DNA of 10,176 nucleotides, from the NCBI GenBank assembly GCA_947456315.1, contig CANGRU010000034.1, positions 1 through 10,176 of the forward strand, written 5' to 3'. Shown here one piece after another: positions 1 to 7,948 of this stretch (positions are counted from its first letter, which is position 1; each line of letters begins with the position of its first letter). A model generated the notes under the pieces. That model saw only the letters and a list, made by a program, of their open reading frames with translations, had not been told where the DNA came from and made no database searches. The stretch comes from Beijerinckiaceae bacterium. GTDB taxonomy: Bacteria > Pseudomonadota > Alphaproteobacteria > Rhizobiales > Beijerinckiaceae. The position numbers were made by a program, and so were the translations under genes.

Positions 1-163
1 CGCGGCGGGAATGGTTATCCTTGACGTGGCTTTTGAAATGCTCGGTCAGGTTCGTAATGCGTTCCGTGAGGATCGCTACCTGCACTTCCGGCGAACCCGT
101 GTCGCCAGACTTCGTCGCATGTTCCTTGATGAGCGCTTGTTTGCGCTCTGCAGTGATCGACAT
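1..163 (-). CDS. rpsO: 30S ribosomal protein S15, N-terminal part (cut by the window edge)
   Basis: S15 is a primary binder of the central domain of 16S rRNA in the small ribosomal subunit. The minus strand from position 163 reads [15 protein letters not shown], followed by the conserved S15 segment with [12 protein letters not shown] and LTEHFKSH, ending at the edge with NHSRR. This is typical S15 N-terminal sequence; about 54 of the usual 89 or so residues are present and the C-terminus lies outside the window. The ATG at 161-163 has an AAGGA Shine-Dalgarno at 171-175, 7 nt upstream. The gene is last in the visible operon, 164 bp after truB. In many bacteria pnp follows, but that cannot be seen here. 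S15 represses its own mRNA in several phyla, and the structured leader described separately would suit such control. The family call is secure. Confidence 0.96.
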   Translation of the reverse strand, partial: MSITAERKQALIKEHATKSGDTGSPEVQVAILTERITNLTEHFKSHVKDNHSRR

Positions 164-327
164 CGTGTTTTCCTTTCGGATTAGAGGAAACCCCGCTCAA
201 GCGGCCGGGCCGGGATGTCGTCCAGCTCGGTCACGGATAGGCGGGCGCGGGACAAAGAGACTTTGTCCACAGGGGGCTTATACACGAAAGGGCGGAATTG
301 GCCAGTTTTTTGACCCGAACAGCGGGG
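164..327 (-). promoter_or_regulatory. rpsO leader and intergenic region with hairpins and a possible promoter
   Basis: This 164-bp gap is far longer than the other gaps in the operon and has no coding potential that I recognise. Read on the minus strand it holds, in order, a possible -10 box TATAAG (277-282) with only a weak -35 CTGGCC (300-305) at 17-bp spacing; a perfect hairpin GGACAAAG-TCT-CTTTGTCC (250-268); a small CCGC-TTGA-GCGG stem-loop (193-204) followed by GGTTT; and then the rpsO ribosome binding site. rpsO commonly has its own promoter and an S15-binding leader, so this is inferred to be a secondary promoter plus an autoregulatory 5' UTR. The structures are seen directly; the function is inferred. 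Confidence 0.45.
250..268 (-). other. Perfect 8-bp hairpin in the rpsO leader
   Basis: GGACAAAG at 250-257 and CTTTGTCC at 261-268 are exact reverse complements around a 3-nt loop. The transcript downstream of it has no U-tract, so it is not an intrinsic terminator. It lies about 85 nt upstream of the rpsO start codon and could be part of an S15-responsive leader, an RNase III site or a stability element. Confidence 0.5.
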
Positions 328-330
328 TCA
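311..330 (-). other. Small inverted repeat at the truB stop codon
   Basis: TGACCC (311-316) and GGGTCA (325-330) are perfect reverse complements with an 8-nt loop. On the truB transcript the stop codon UGA is the first three bases of the stem, and the stem is followed by a run of A, not U. It therefore lacks the form of an intrinsic terminator for truB. It could be chance or a weak stability element. Confidence 0.3.
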
Positions 331-1233
331 GATCGGCAGATTGAAAACGCGGCTGGGCACCAGCTCACCACGCTCGACTTCGCCAAAGGCGACCGGCACG
401 CCACCGCAGGAGGCATAGGCTGTACCGCCCATGGGCGCATCGCGCCCACGCAAAAGCAGGGACTGGCCACGGCGCAGCCGCGCGGCGCCGTCACGGTCCA
501 CCACCACGCAGGTGACTTCCATCAAACCGGCCTCGACCGGACGCAGCAGATTGAAGGCGGCCTCCTGGCTCTCCTCAATCTCGTCCAGCTGGCAGGAATC
601 GGCTTCCGTGAAAGGCCCGACCCGTGTGCGCCGCAGAGACGTGACATGCCCGAAACAGCCGAGAATACGGCCCAAATCACGAGCAATAGCACGCACATAG
701 GTGCCTTTGCCGCATTGTGCTTCCAACACGGCCTCATCCTGTGTGGAGGAGACCAGGACGAGCGAATGGATGGTGATGGGACGCGCCGCCAGCTCCACCG
801 TCTCGCCATCGCGGGCAATGTCATAGGCGCGTTCGCCATTCACCTTGATGGCTGAAAATGCCGGCGGAACCTGCATGATCGTGCCTACAAAATTGGGCAG
901 CATGGCCTCAATCTGGTCGGTCGAGGGGCGATTGTCGGAGGTCTGCGTTACACGGCCCTCCGTGTCATCGCTTTCCGTCTCGATGCCCCAACGCACGGTG
1001 AAACGATAGGCTTTTTCGCCGTCTTGAACGAAGGGTACCGTCTTGGTCGCCTCGCCAAAGGCAATCGGCAACAGGCCCGATGCCAGAGGATCGAGCGTGC
1101 CAGCATGGCCTGCCTTTTTGGCATTGAACGCACGCTTGAGGCGCGAGACGGCATGGGTCGATGTCATCCCGACCGGCTTGTCGAGAATAACCCAGCCGTT
1201 GATCTCAACACGTTGCGAGCGAGGCGCGCTCAT
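328..1233 (-). CDS. truB: tRNA pseudouridine(55) synthase TruB
   Basis: TruB isomerises uridine 55 in the T-loop of tRNAs to pseudouridine and also helps tRNA fold. The 301-residue product has the usual length. The catalytic motif [15 protein letters not shown] puts the nucleophilic aspartate at Asp48. Other family blocks are [12 protein letters not shown] near residue 14, KAYRFTV (conserved Tyr76), [16 protein letters not shown] (122-137) and [14 protein letters not shown] (175-188). A small PUA-like C-terminal part follows from about residue 230. The start codon overlaps the rbfA stop in ATGA, with AGAGG upstream inside rbfA, so the two genes are probably translationally coupled. The stop codon at 328-330 forms the base of a small inverted repeat. 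Nothing in the protein looks damaged. Confidence 0.97.
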   Translation of the reverse strand: MSAPRSQRVEINGWVILDKPVGMTSTHAVSRLKRAFNAKKAGHAGTLDPLASGLLPIAFGEATKTVPFVQDGEKAYRFTVRWGIETESDDTEGRVTQTSDNRPSTDQIEAMLPNFVGTIMQVPPAFSAIKVNGERAYDIARDGETVELAARPITIHSLVLVSSTQDEAVLEAQCGKGTYVRAIARDLGRILGCFGHVTSLRRTRVGPFTEADSCQLDEIEESQEAAFNLLRPVEAGLMEVTCVVVDRDGAARLRRGQSLLLRGRDAPMGGTAYASCGGVPVAFGEVERGELVPSRVFNLPI

Positions 1234-1643
1234 GCCTCGTCATCCTCTGGCGTGCCCAGATCCTGTTTCACCTTAGGTGAATTGAGCAGGGCATCGATTT
1301 TGGCCGAGGCCTCAAAACCTTCGTCGTGACGAAAGCGCAATTCGGGCGCGAATTTCAAATTCACGCGCCGCGCAATTTCTGTTCTCAGAGATTTTTTGTG
1401 GCTCTCGAGGGCGGCAATCACCGCCTCCACATTCAGGCCGCCGAGCGGCATGACATAGATGGTGGCGAGTTTCAGATCCGGGCTCATACGCACAGCCGGA
1501 ATCGTCACCACGGTCTTTTCCAGAACGGGATCGAGAATTTCACCGCGCGAGAGCAATTCAGACATGGCATGACGGATCAATTCCGCCACGCGCAACATGC
1601 GCTGCGAAGGTTCACCGCTAGAGGCGTGATGGGTACGTGCCAT
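1230..1643 (-). CDS. rbfA: 30S ribosome-binding factor RbfA
   Basis: RbfA binds the free 30S subunit near the 5' end of 16S rRNA and is needed for late small-subunit maturation, especially in the cold. The product has the family's KH-like core: [19 protein letters not shown] near the N-terminus, then [19 protein letters not shown] and [18 protein letters not shown], with an acidic tail ending EDDEA. I choose the ATG at 1641-1643 (137 residues, MARTHH) because GGAG lies 6 nt upstream (1650-1653) and the homologous part begins just after it. Two in-frame starts further upstream are possible: an ATG at 1656-1658 with another GGAG about 9 nt upstream, and a GTG at 1677-1679 with no clear ribosome binding site, giving 149 residues. 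The gene sits between infB and truB, as in most bacteria, and overlaps truB by 4 nt. Confidence 0.93.
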   Translation of the reverse strand: MARTHHASSGEPSQRMLRVAELIRHAMSELLSRGEILDPVLEKTVVTIPAVRMSPDLKLATIYVMPLGGLNVEAVIAALESHKKSLRTEIARRVNLKFAPELRFRHDEGFEASAKIDALLNSPKVKQDLGTPEDDEA

Positions 1644-1654
1644 GGCCAGCTCCA

Positions 1655-1677
1655 GCATGCGGATTTTCTCCGCATGC
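1655..1677 (-). other. Perfect 9-bp hairpin just upstream of the rbfA ribosome binding site
   Basis: GCATGCGGA (1655-1663) and TCCGCATGC (1669-1677) are exact reverse complements around a 5-nt loop (GAAAA on the transcript). On the mRNA the stem ends one base before the UGGAG that serves the chosen rbfA start. It also buries the upstream GGAG and the alternative ATG at 1656-1658. This could focus initiation on the ATG at 1641-1643 or make rbfA translation dependent on structure. The structure is seen; the role is inferred. Confidence 0.5.
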
Positions 1678-1718
1678 ACTCAGGATAAATGAACGTGACT
1701 GACAGATAAGATGCAGCA

Positions 1719-1736
1719 TTCGCTCATCAGAGCGAA
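1719..1736 (-). other. Hairpin spanning the infB stop codon
   Basis: TTCGCTC (1719-1725) and GAGCGAA (1730-1736) form a perfect 7-bp stem with a 4-nt loop, which reads UGAU on the transcript and contains the infB stop codon. No U-tract follows, so it is not a typical terminator. Translating ribosomes would melt it, so it could act only between ribosomes or as an mRNA-processing or stability element in the infB-rbfA junction. Confidence 0.4.
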
Positions 1737-4486
1737 CGCTTGATCTCCTCGACGCGGTAACATTCGATCACATCGCCAGGACGCATGTCCTGATAGTTTT
1801 CGAAGGCCATGCCGCATTCCTGACCGGCAACGACTTCCTTGACCTCGTCTTTGAAGCGCTTGAGCGTCGAGAGCTTGCCTTCGTGCACGACAACATTGTC
1901 GCGGATCAGGCGCACGCTCGCGCCGCGCTCGACGCGGCCGTCGGTGACACGGCAACCAGACACTTTGCCGACCTTGGAAATGTTGAACACTTCCATGATC
2001 GAGGCATTGCCCAGCATTTCTTCGCGCAGTGTTGGTGCCAACATGCCCGACATCACGCCCTTCACGTCATCCACGAGATTGTAGATGATGTTGTAGTAGC
2101 GGATTTCGATACCGGTGCGTTCTGCCAGCTCACGGGCTTCTTTATGTGCACGCACATTGAAGCCAATGACTGCGCAGCCAGAGGCTTCAGCCAAGGTGAT
2201 GTCAGATTCGGTGATGCCGCCAACGCCCGCGTGAATGACGCGCGCTGCCACTTCATCCGTATTGAGCTTTTCGAGTGTCGCGATAATCGCTTCGACCGAA
2301 CCCTGCACGTCGCCCTTGACGAGCAGCGGGAAGTCCTTGCGGCCCGCTGTCTTCAACTGCGTCATCATGTCGGCCAGCGAAGCGCGCGCGGTGCCGCCGC
2401 GTGCAGCAAGCTTGTCGCGCTTCTGGCGCTCACGATATTCGGAGACTTCGCGTGCACGCGCTTCATTTTCAACAGCCGCCACGCGGTCACCCGCTTCCGG
2501 CGCGCCGTTGAAGCCAAGCACTTCGACCGGGAAGGCTGGGCCTGCTTCGCGCACATTCTTGCCCTGATCGTCAAGCAGAGCGCGAACACGGCCCCATTGC
2601 GAACCGGCCACAACAATGTCGCCGAGCTTGAGTGTGCCACGCTGCACGAGAACGGTGGCGACAGGGCCGCGACCGCGATCGAGACGCGCTTCGATGACCG
2701 TGCCTTCAGCAGCGCGGTTCGGATCGGCTTTGAGGTCGAGCACTTCGGCCTGCAGCGCAATCGCATCGAGCAATTTGTCGAGATTGATCTGTTTGGTGGC
2801 AGAGACTTCGACTTCCAGCGTATCGCCGCCAAAAGTTTCAACCTGCACTTCATGCTGGAGCAATTCCGTGCGCACGCGCTCGGGCTTGGCATCCGGCTTG
2901 TCGATCTTGTTGACTGCGACAATCATCGGCACGCCAGCGGCGCGCGCATGATTGATGGCTTCGATGGTCTGCGGCATGACGCCGTCATCAGCTGCCACGA
3001 CAAGCACAACAATGTCGGTGACCTTTGCACCACGCGCACGCATGGCCGTAAAGGCAGCGTGGCCTGGCGTATCGATGAAGGTGATCGCCTGACCGTTAGG
3101 TGCGGTGACCTGATAAGCGCCGATATGCTGCGTAATGCCGCCGGCTTCGCCAGACACAACATTGGCTTTGCGGATCGCATCGAGCAACGAGGTCTTGCCG
3201 TGATCGACGTGGCCCATGATCGTGACGACCGGAGGGCGCGATTCTGTTGCGCCGTCTTCATCAGGCGTGTCGAACAGGCCTTCTTCAACGTCTGATTCAG
3301 CCACGCGCTTGACGGTGTGGCCCATTTCTTCAGCCACCAGCTGCGCCGTATCAGCGTCGATCACATCCGTGATCTTGCGCATATCGCCTTGGCGCATCAA
3401 GAGACGGATCACATCCACACCGCGTTCCGACATGCGGTTGGCGAGTTCCTGAATGGTGATCGTCTCGGGCAGAATGACTTCGCGTGAGATCTTTTCTTTG
3501 GGCTCGTTCTGATGCCCGCCCTTCATGCGCTGAACGCGACGACGGAACGCGGCAACAGAGCGCGTGCGCTCTTCCTGCTCCTCGGTCGCATTTGTCACGG
3601 TCAGACGACCACGGCTCTTCAGATCGCCACTGCGCGGTGTTTTGGGAACGGCGGGCAGGGCCAACTTGGCGGTCGGCATGATGGGACGGCGAATCTCGCC
3701 AGCAGGCGCAGAAGGCGCACCCGTGGAAGGAGCCGAAGATGTCGGCATCGGCCGACGCATGGTGGAGGTCGAGGGCGGCGGCGGGCCTTCGCCAGCCAAA
3801 CGGCGGGCGGCAGCTTCTTCCGAGCGACGCTTGGCTTCAGCATCCTGCTGACGACGTGCATCTTCTTCGCGCTTACGCGCTTCAGCGGCTTCGCGTTCGA
3901 TGCGATCCTTCGCTTCACGCTCGGCGCGGATTTTGGCTTCTGCCTCGGCGCGACGACGATCGTCTTCTTCGCGTTCTTTCGCGCCAGCCAAGGCGCGGGC
4001 GCGGGCATCACGCTCTTCTTCACTCAGCGTGCGCAGAACAACACCACCCGCGGGCTTGCCTGCGTTGGGCGAAGGACGCTTTTCCTTGGCAGGTGCGCGG
4101 GTTTCCACAACCGGTGCGGCAGGTGCTGCAGCAGGTTTGGCCGCTGCAACGGTGACCTTTTTAGGAGCAACCGGTGTCGGGGCTGGAGCTGGAGCCACAG
4201 GAGCCTGGGCCGCTGGGGCCGCCACTGTAGGTGCAACAACAGGCGTAGGCGCCGGAGGAGCAGCAGGTGCAGCCGCGGCGGGCTTGGCTTCGGCAGCAGG
4301 CGCAACCTTGGCAGGTGCGGCCGTCGCCGGACCGATGGTGCGGCGCTTCACCGTCTCCACCACGACCGCTTTCGTGCGGCCATGCGAGAAGCTTTGGCGG
4401 ACGACGCCAGCCTCGACCGGACGCTTCAGAGAGAGCGTCTTGCCGACAGTCAGAGGCTTATCGCCGTTATTCTTGGAGTCATTCAT
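1727..4486 (-). CDS. infB: Translation initiation factor IF-2
   Basis: IF-2 is the GTPase that brings initiator fMet-tRNA to the 30S P site and drives subunit joining. The 919-residue product has every GTPase motif: G1 GHVDHGKTS (425-433), G2 around [10 protein letters not shown] (449-458), G3 DTPGH (472-476), G4 NKID (526-529) and G5 SAT (562-564). Domains II and III follow, including [10 protein letters not shown] (724-733), and then the fMet-tRNA-binding C-terminal domain. The N-terminus has a short conserved segment (about 10-50), an Ala/Pro-rich linker (about 55-130), a highly charged Glu/Arg/Ala stretch likely to form a helix or coiled coil (about 155-230) and another Pro-rich linker (about 235-290). 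The IF-2 N domain, [15 protein letters not shown], lies near 338-352. The ATG overlaps the ylxR stop in ATGA and has only a weak GAG upstream, suggesting coupling to ylxR. Confidence 0.98.
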   Translation of the reverse strand: MNDSKNNGDKPLTVGKTLSLKRPVEAGVVRQSFSHGRTKAVVVETVKRRTIGPATAAPAKVAPAAEAKPAAAAPAAPPAPTPVVAPTVAAPAAQAPVAPAPAPTPVAPKKVTVAAAKPAAAPAAPVVETRAPAKEKRPSPNAGKPAGGVVLRTLSEEERDARARALAGAKEREEDDRRRAEAEAKIRAEREAKDRIEREAAEARKREEDARRQQDAEAKRRSEEAAARRLAGEGPPPPSTSTMRRPMPTSSAPSTGAPSAPAGEIRRPIMPTAKLALPAVPKTPRSGDLKSRGRLTVTNATEEQEERTRSVAAFRRRVQRMKGGHQNEPKEKISREVILPETITIQELANRMSERGVDVIRLLMRQGDMRKITDVIDADTAQLVAEEMGHTVKRVAESDVEEGLFDTPDEDGATESRPPVVTIMGHVDHGKTSLLDAIRKANVVSGEAGGITQHIGAYQVTAPNGQAITFIDTPGHAAFTAMRARGAKVTDIVVLVVAADDGVMPQTIEAINHARAAGVPMIVAVNKIDKPDAKPERVRTELLQHEVQVETFGGDTLEVEVSATKQINLDKLLDAIALQAEVLDLKADPNRAAEGTVIEARLDRGRGPVATVLVQRGTLKLGDIVVAGSQWGRVRALLDDQGKNVREAGPAFPVEVLGFNGAPEAGDRVAAVENEARAREVSEYRERQKRDKLAARGGTARASLADMMTQLKTAGRKDFPLLVKGDVQGSVEAIIATLEKLNTDEVAARVIHAGVGGITESDITLAEASGCAVIGFNVRAHKEARELAERTGIEIRYYNIIYNLVDDVKGVMSGMLAPTLREEMLGNASIMEVFNISKVGKVSGCRVTDGRVERGASVRLIRDNVVVHEGKLSTLKRFKDEVKEVVAGQECGMAFENYQDMRPGDVIECYRVEEIKRSL

Positions 4487-5286
4487 ATGGTCTCGATCCT
4501 AGGGACGTGCCCGCTCGTCATCACATTGGCGCCGGAGCCCTTCTCCGACTGGTCATCACAATGATCCGGGCCGCCGCCCCGCTGATTGCGGTCATCCGCT
4601 CCTGCTACAACCGGCACGCCCGATGCGTCCGGTCCCGAAATTCCTAGCCGTCCGAGAGTGTTTTCTCCCGACATCCCGCCACGATAATGGACGAGACGGC
4701 GGCACCGCTCCAGAAAGGCTTCACTTGCCGCGCCGCTCTTGAGCGCTGCATGTATCACATTTGACCGCCCCAATGCCAAATCCAATTGGCTCGAGACGAA
4801 AAGAATGATCCGCGGCACTTTTGCTGCGGCTTCACCCTTGGTCCGGGTCACAACCTGCCCCACCTTGCGGACGCCATCGGCGCTGCCATCCGTGGCATGG
4901 AGCAGAGCCGCAACCGGTGCGGACCCCAAAACCTTTTCAATCTTGGCCGACCCCGCCGTGACGAGACCTGCCTTGTTGCAAATCGACAGGGCCTGAAGCG
5001 CCTGTTGCTCCAAGAGCCTGTCGATGTCCTCGGGCAAAGAGGCGCTCGCGCGCACTTTGTCCTTGAAAGCTTTAGCAAAAAGCTGGCGCTTGACCGCTTG
5101 CGCGACATGCACGGCTTCTGCACTGACCCAGACACCCCGACCCGGCAGGTTGCGTCTCAGGTCGGGAACGACGTCACCGTCTGGCCCGACCACGAACCGC
5201 AGCATCTGGGAAGGCGCACGGATTTCGCGCGTGACGATACACGTCCGCTCAGAATCCTTGTCCGCCTTCCGGCCTGCCTGATCCAA
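4483..5286 (-). CDS. ylxR: YlxR (DUF448) plus L7Ae-like RNA-binding protein
   Basis: This is the small RNA-binding protein habitually encoded between nusA and infB; its exact role in alphaproteobacteria is not settled. Residues about 13-75 are the YlxR/DUF448 domain, with RTCIVTR (14-20), [10 protein letters not shown] (28-37) and NLPGRGVWV (46-54). Residues about 88-202 match the L7Ae/L30e-like fold seen in alphaproteobacterial versions, with [20 protein letters not shown] and PRIILFVSS. Residues 204-267 form a Gly/Asp-rich, probably disordered tail that I do not recognise. The start is TTG at 5284-5286 with GGAG 8 nt upstream (5295-5298). An ATG at 5291-5293 is in another frame, sits only 1 nt from the GGAG and closes after 14 codons. 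The stop overlaps the infB start by 4 nt. Confidence 0.9.
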   Translation of the reverse strand: MDQAGRKADKDSERTCIVTREIRAPSQMLRFVVGPDGDVVPDLRRNLPGRGVWVSAEAVHVAQAVKRQLFAKAFKDKVRASASLPEDIDRLLEQQALQALSICNKAGLVTAGSAKIEKVLGSAPVAALLHATDGSADGVRKVGQVVTRTKGEAAAKVPRIILFVSSQLDLALGRSNVIHAALKSGAASEAFLERCRRLVHYRGGMSGENTLGRLGISGPDASGVPVVAGADDRNQRGGGPDHCDDQSEKGSGANVMTSGHVPRIETI

Positions 5287-5301
5287 ATGTCATGCTCCGT
5301 T

Positions 5302-6897
<1,596 letters not shown>

Positions 6898-6926
6898 GGT
6901 CGTGTCTCCTCAAGGGACTAGTTGGT

Positions 6927-7658
6927 TCATCTCTTCGGTCGGCCGGTCGGCGCATTGCGGCGCGCGCCCAGTCCACCGGGAGAAATGGGTCGTGGCTTGG
7001 CGAAACGTCCGGGACCACGAGGCAGAACCTCGATCCCGTCTTCTTCACTTTGCGGTTCTTCCAATGCGTCCTTACCGGCGCGCAGGGATTCACGGATCAG
7101 CGCTTCGGTCAGCACCAGACGCGCTTCGGATATGTCGTTCACGGGCAGTTGCGCATCCGCCGGCTCTTCCGGTCGTGAATCGGTGCGACGCAGAAGGACG
7201 ATGGCATCACGGCCCTCGCCTTGCGTGCCTTCGATCCAGCCACGAAAACGCTTGCGGCCATCCACGCCGAAATTCATTTCAATTCTCGCCTCATGCGAGA
7301 TGGCGCGCTGGAAATCGCTCAAGCGCACCAGTGGACGATCAATGCCGGGCGAGGAAATTTCCAGACGATAGGCCTGCGAGAGCGGGTCTTCGAGATCAAG
7401 AACCGGCGACAGGCCCACACTGACCTTTTCGCAATCATCGACATTCATCGTGGCATCAGCCCGTTCAGCCATGATCTGCAAAGTTGTTTCTTGATTGGAC
7501 GAGATTTTCACGCGCACGAGGCGGAAACCAAGGTCAAGCAGAACCGGGGTCACGATGGTCGCGACGCGCGCAGCCAACCCCGTCTCGACAATGAGACGTG
7601 GCTCGTCGAGCAGTTCCGGCACTTCCAACAGCGCCTCCTTGCTCTTGTCCTGCTCCAA
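6927..7658 (-). CDS. rimP: Ribosome maturation factor RimP
   Basis: RimP binds the free 30S subunit and helps assemble its 3' domain. The 243-residue product carries the family signature [14 protein letters not shown] (97-110), preceded by the N-terminal alpha/beta domain (about 22-95) with [13 protein letters not shown] and a C-terminal SH3-like domain from about residue 112 with FRGWIEG. The final 45 or so residues are rich in Pro, Gly, Arg and Lys and are probably disordered, an extension common in alphaproteobacteria. The start is TTG at 7656-7658, supported by AGGAG at 7666-7670 exactly 7 nt upstream; no in-frame ATG precedes the conserved domain. This is the first gene of the operon and lies about 35 nt downstream of an intrinsic terminator. 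The family call is secure and the TTG start is well supported. Confidence 0.95.
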   Translation of the reverse strand: MEQDKSKEALLEVPELLDEPRLIVETGLAARVATIVTPVLLDLGFRLVRVKISSNQETTLQIMAERADATMNVDDCEKVSVGLSPVLDLEDPLSQAYRLEISSPGIDRPLVRLSDFQRAISHEARIEMNFGVDGRKRFRGWIEGTQGEGRDAIVLLRRTDSRPEEPADAQLPVNDISEARLVLTEALIRESLRAGKDALEEPQSEEDGIEVLPRGPGRFAKPRPISPGGLGARRNAPTGRPKR

Positions 7659-7692
7659 ACCTCAACTCCTGCGGTCTGCCAAAGGGCGGGTT

Positions 7693-7729
7693 AAACAAAA
7701 AAGAGCGGGTCCCAGGCGGGCCCCACTCT
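7693..7729 (-). terminator. Intrinsic terminator in the rimP-nusA leader (probable attenuator)
   Basis: On the minus strand AGAGTGGG (7729-7722) pairs with CCCGCTCT (7709-7702). One of the 8 pairs is a G-U wobble in the minus-strand RNA but a C-A mismatch in a plus-strand RNA, so the fold belongs to the minus strand. An inner CCC/GGG stem with a 4-nt loop extends the hairpin. The 3' arm runs straight into six U residues (one of them in the stem), then G and UUU. This is the classic intrinsic terminator form. It ends about 35 nt before the rimP TTG start, and no minus-strand gene is visible upstream to need it, so attenuation of the operon is the likely role. Confidence 0.82.
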
Positions 7730-7739
7730 CTACAATTGA

Positions 7740-7774
7740 CCATTTACACGGCCACACTGCGAAGATGTGAATGG
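7740..7774 (-). other. Leader stem-loop upstream of the terminator
   Basis: On the minus strand CCATTCACA (7774-7766) pairs with TGTAAATGG (7748-7740) in 8 of 9 positions around a 17-nt loop. It lies between the candidate rimP promoter and the terminator hairpin, about 10 nt from the latter. It could be the 5' part of an attenuator or a binding site for a regulator. I see no clear mutually exclusive antiterminator pairing by eye. Confidence 0.4.
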
Positions 7775-7778
7775 AGGT

Positions 7779-7807
7779 CTTATACACACCCACCCCCTCA
7801 GAGGCAA
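7779..7807 (-). promoter_or_regulatory. Candidate promoter of the rimP-nusA operon
   Basis: On the minus strand a -35 TTGCCT (7802-7807; 4 of 6 match TTGACA, and the preceding C fits the alphaproteobacterial CTTG preference) is separated by 17 bp from a -10 TATAAG (7779-7784; 5 of 6 match TATAAT). Transcription would start near 7772, leaving a leader of about 110 nt before rimP and a terminated RNA of about 75-80 nt. This rests on consensus matching only. Confidence 0.45.
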
Positions 7808-7870
7808 GGATCGTCGGGTCCAGGCCGCCCGGCACGGCGGCCAAGCACAGCTGCTATGCGCTGGCGGGCA

Positions 7871-7900
7871 TGGACAAGCGCGCGGGCTTCGCTCTATCTG
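7871..7900 (+). promoter_or_regulatory. Candidate promoter of the MFS exporter gene
   Basis: A -35 TGGACA (7871-7876, 5 of 6 consensus) is followed after 18 bp by TATCTG (7895-7900, a weak -10). Transcription would begin near 7907, about 42 nt before the ATG at 7949. A small GCGGA/TCCGC inverted repeat lies in the presumed leader. The evidence is weak. Confidence 0.3.
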
Positions 7901-7948
7901 CCTGACATCCGCCGCGGATCTTTGTCCGCCGCCGTTCCGGACAGGCCC

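Larger units (their letters stand above)
7659..7948. other. Divergent intergenic region between rimP and the MFS gene
   Basis: This 290-bp stretch holds no gene that I can support. It contains the minus-strand promoter, stem-loop and terminator of the rimP leader (roughly 7690-7810) and, on the right, the likely plus-strand promoter of the MFS gene. Initiator tRNA heads the equivalent operon in E. coli, but I find no tRNA-like sequence here on either strand. Open frames that cross the region in both directions have no recognisable protein sequence. Confidence 0.6.

Noticed and set aside
311..330. Possible intrinsic terminator after truB
   Set aside because: The stem is short, and on the truB transcript it is followed by A residues. 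The T-run precedes the hairpin on the plus strand, so it is a terminator in neither direction.
1883..3295. A 470-codon open frame on the plus strand, antisense to infB
   Set aside because: It lies wholly over infB, which has full GTPase motifs on the other strand. The translation is rich in His, Arg, Phe and Cys without any recognisable domain, as expected from the complement of a GC-rich gene.
3512..4564. A 350-codon plus-strand frame rich in Arg, Gly and Cys
   Set aside because: It is the reverse complement of the Ala/Pro- and Glu/Arg-coding N-terminal part of infB, so its odd composition is a mirror of that low-complexity region.
7662..7844. Possible 60-codon leader peptide upstream of rimP
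   Set aside because: The frame runs through the terminator stem and up to the rimP ribosome binding site, shows no run of regulatory codons and has no Shine-Dalgarno that I can see. The structure explains the region better.
7598..7948. N-terminal extension of the MFS protein into rimP
   Set aside because: The upstream residues are basic and Pro-rich, overlap the rimP start on the other strand and precede a normal first transmembrane helix that begins just after the ATG at 7949.
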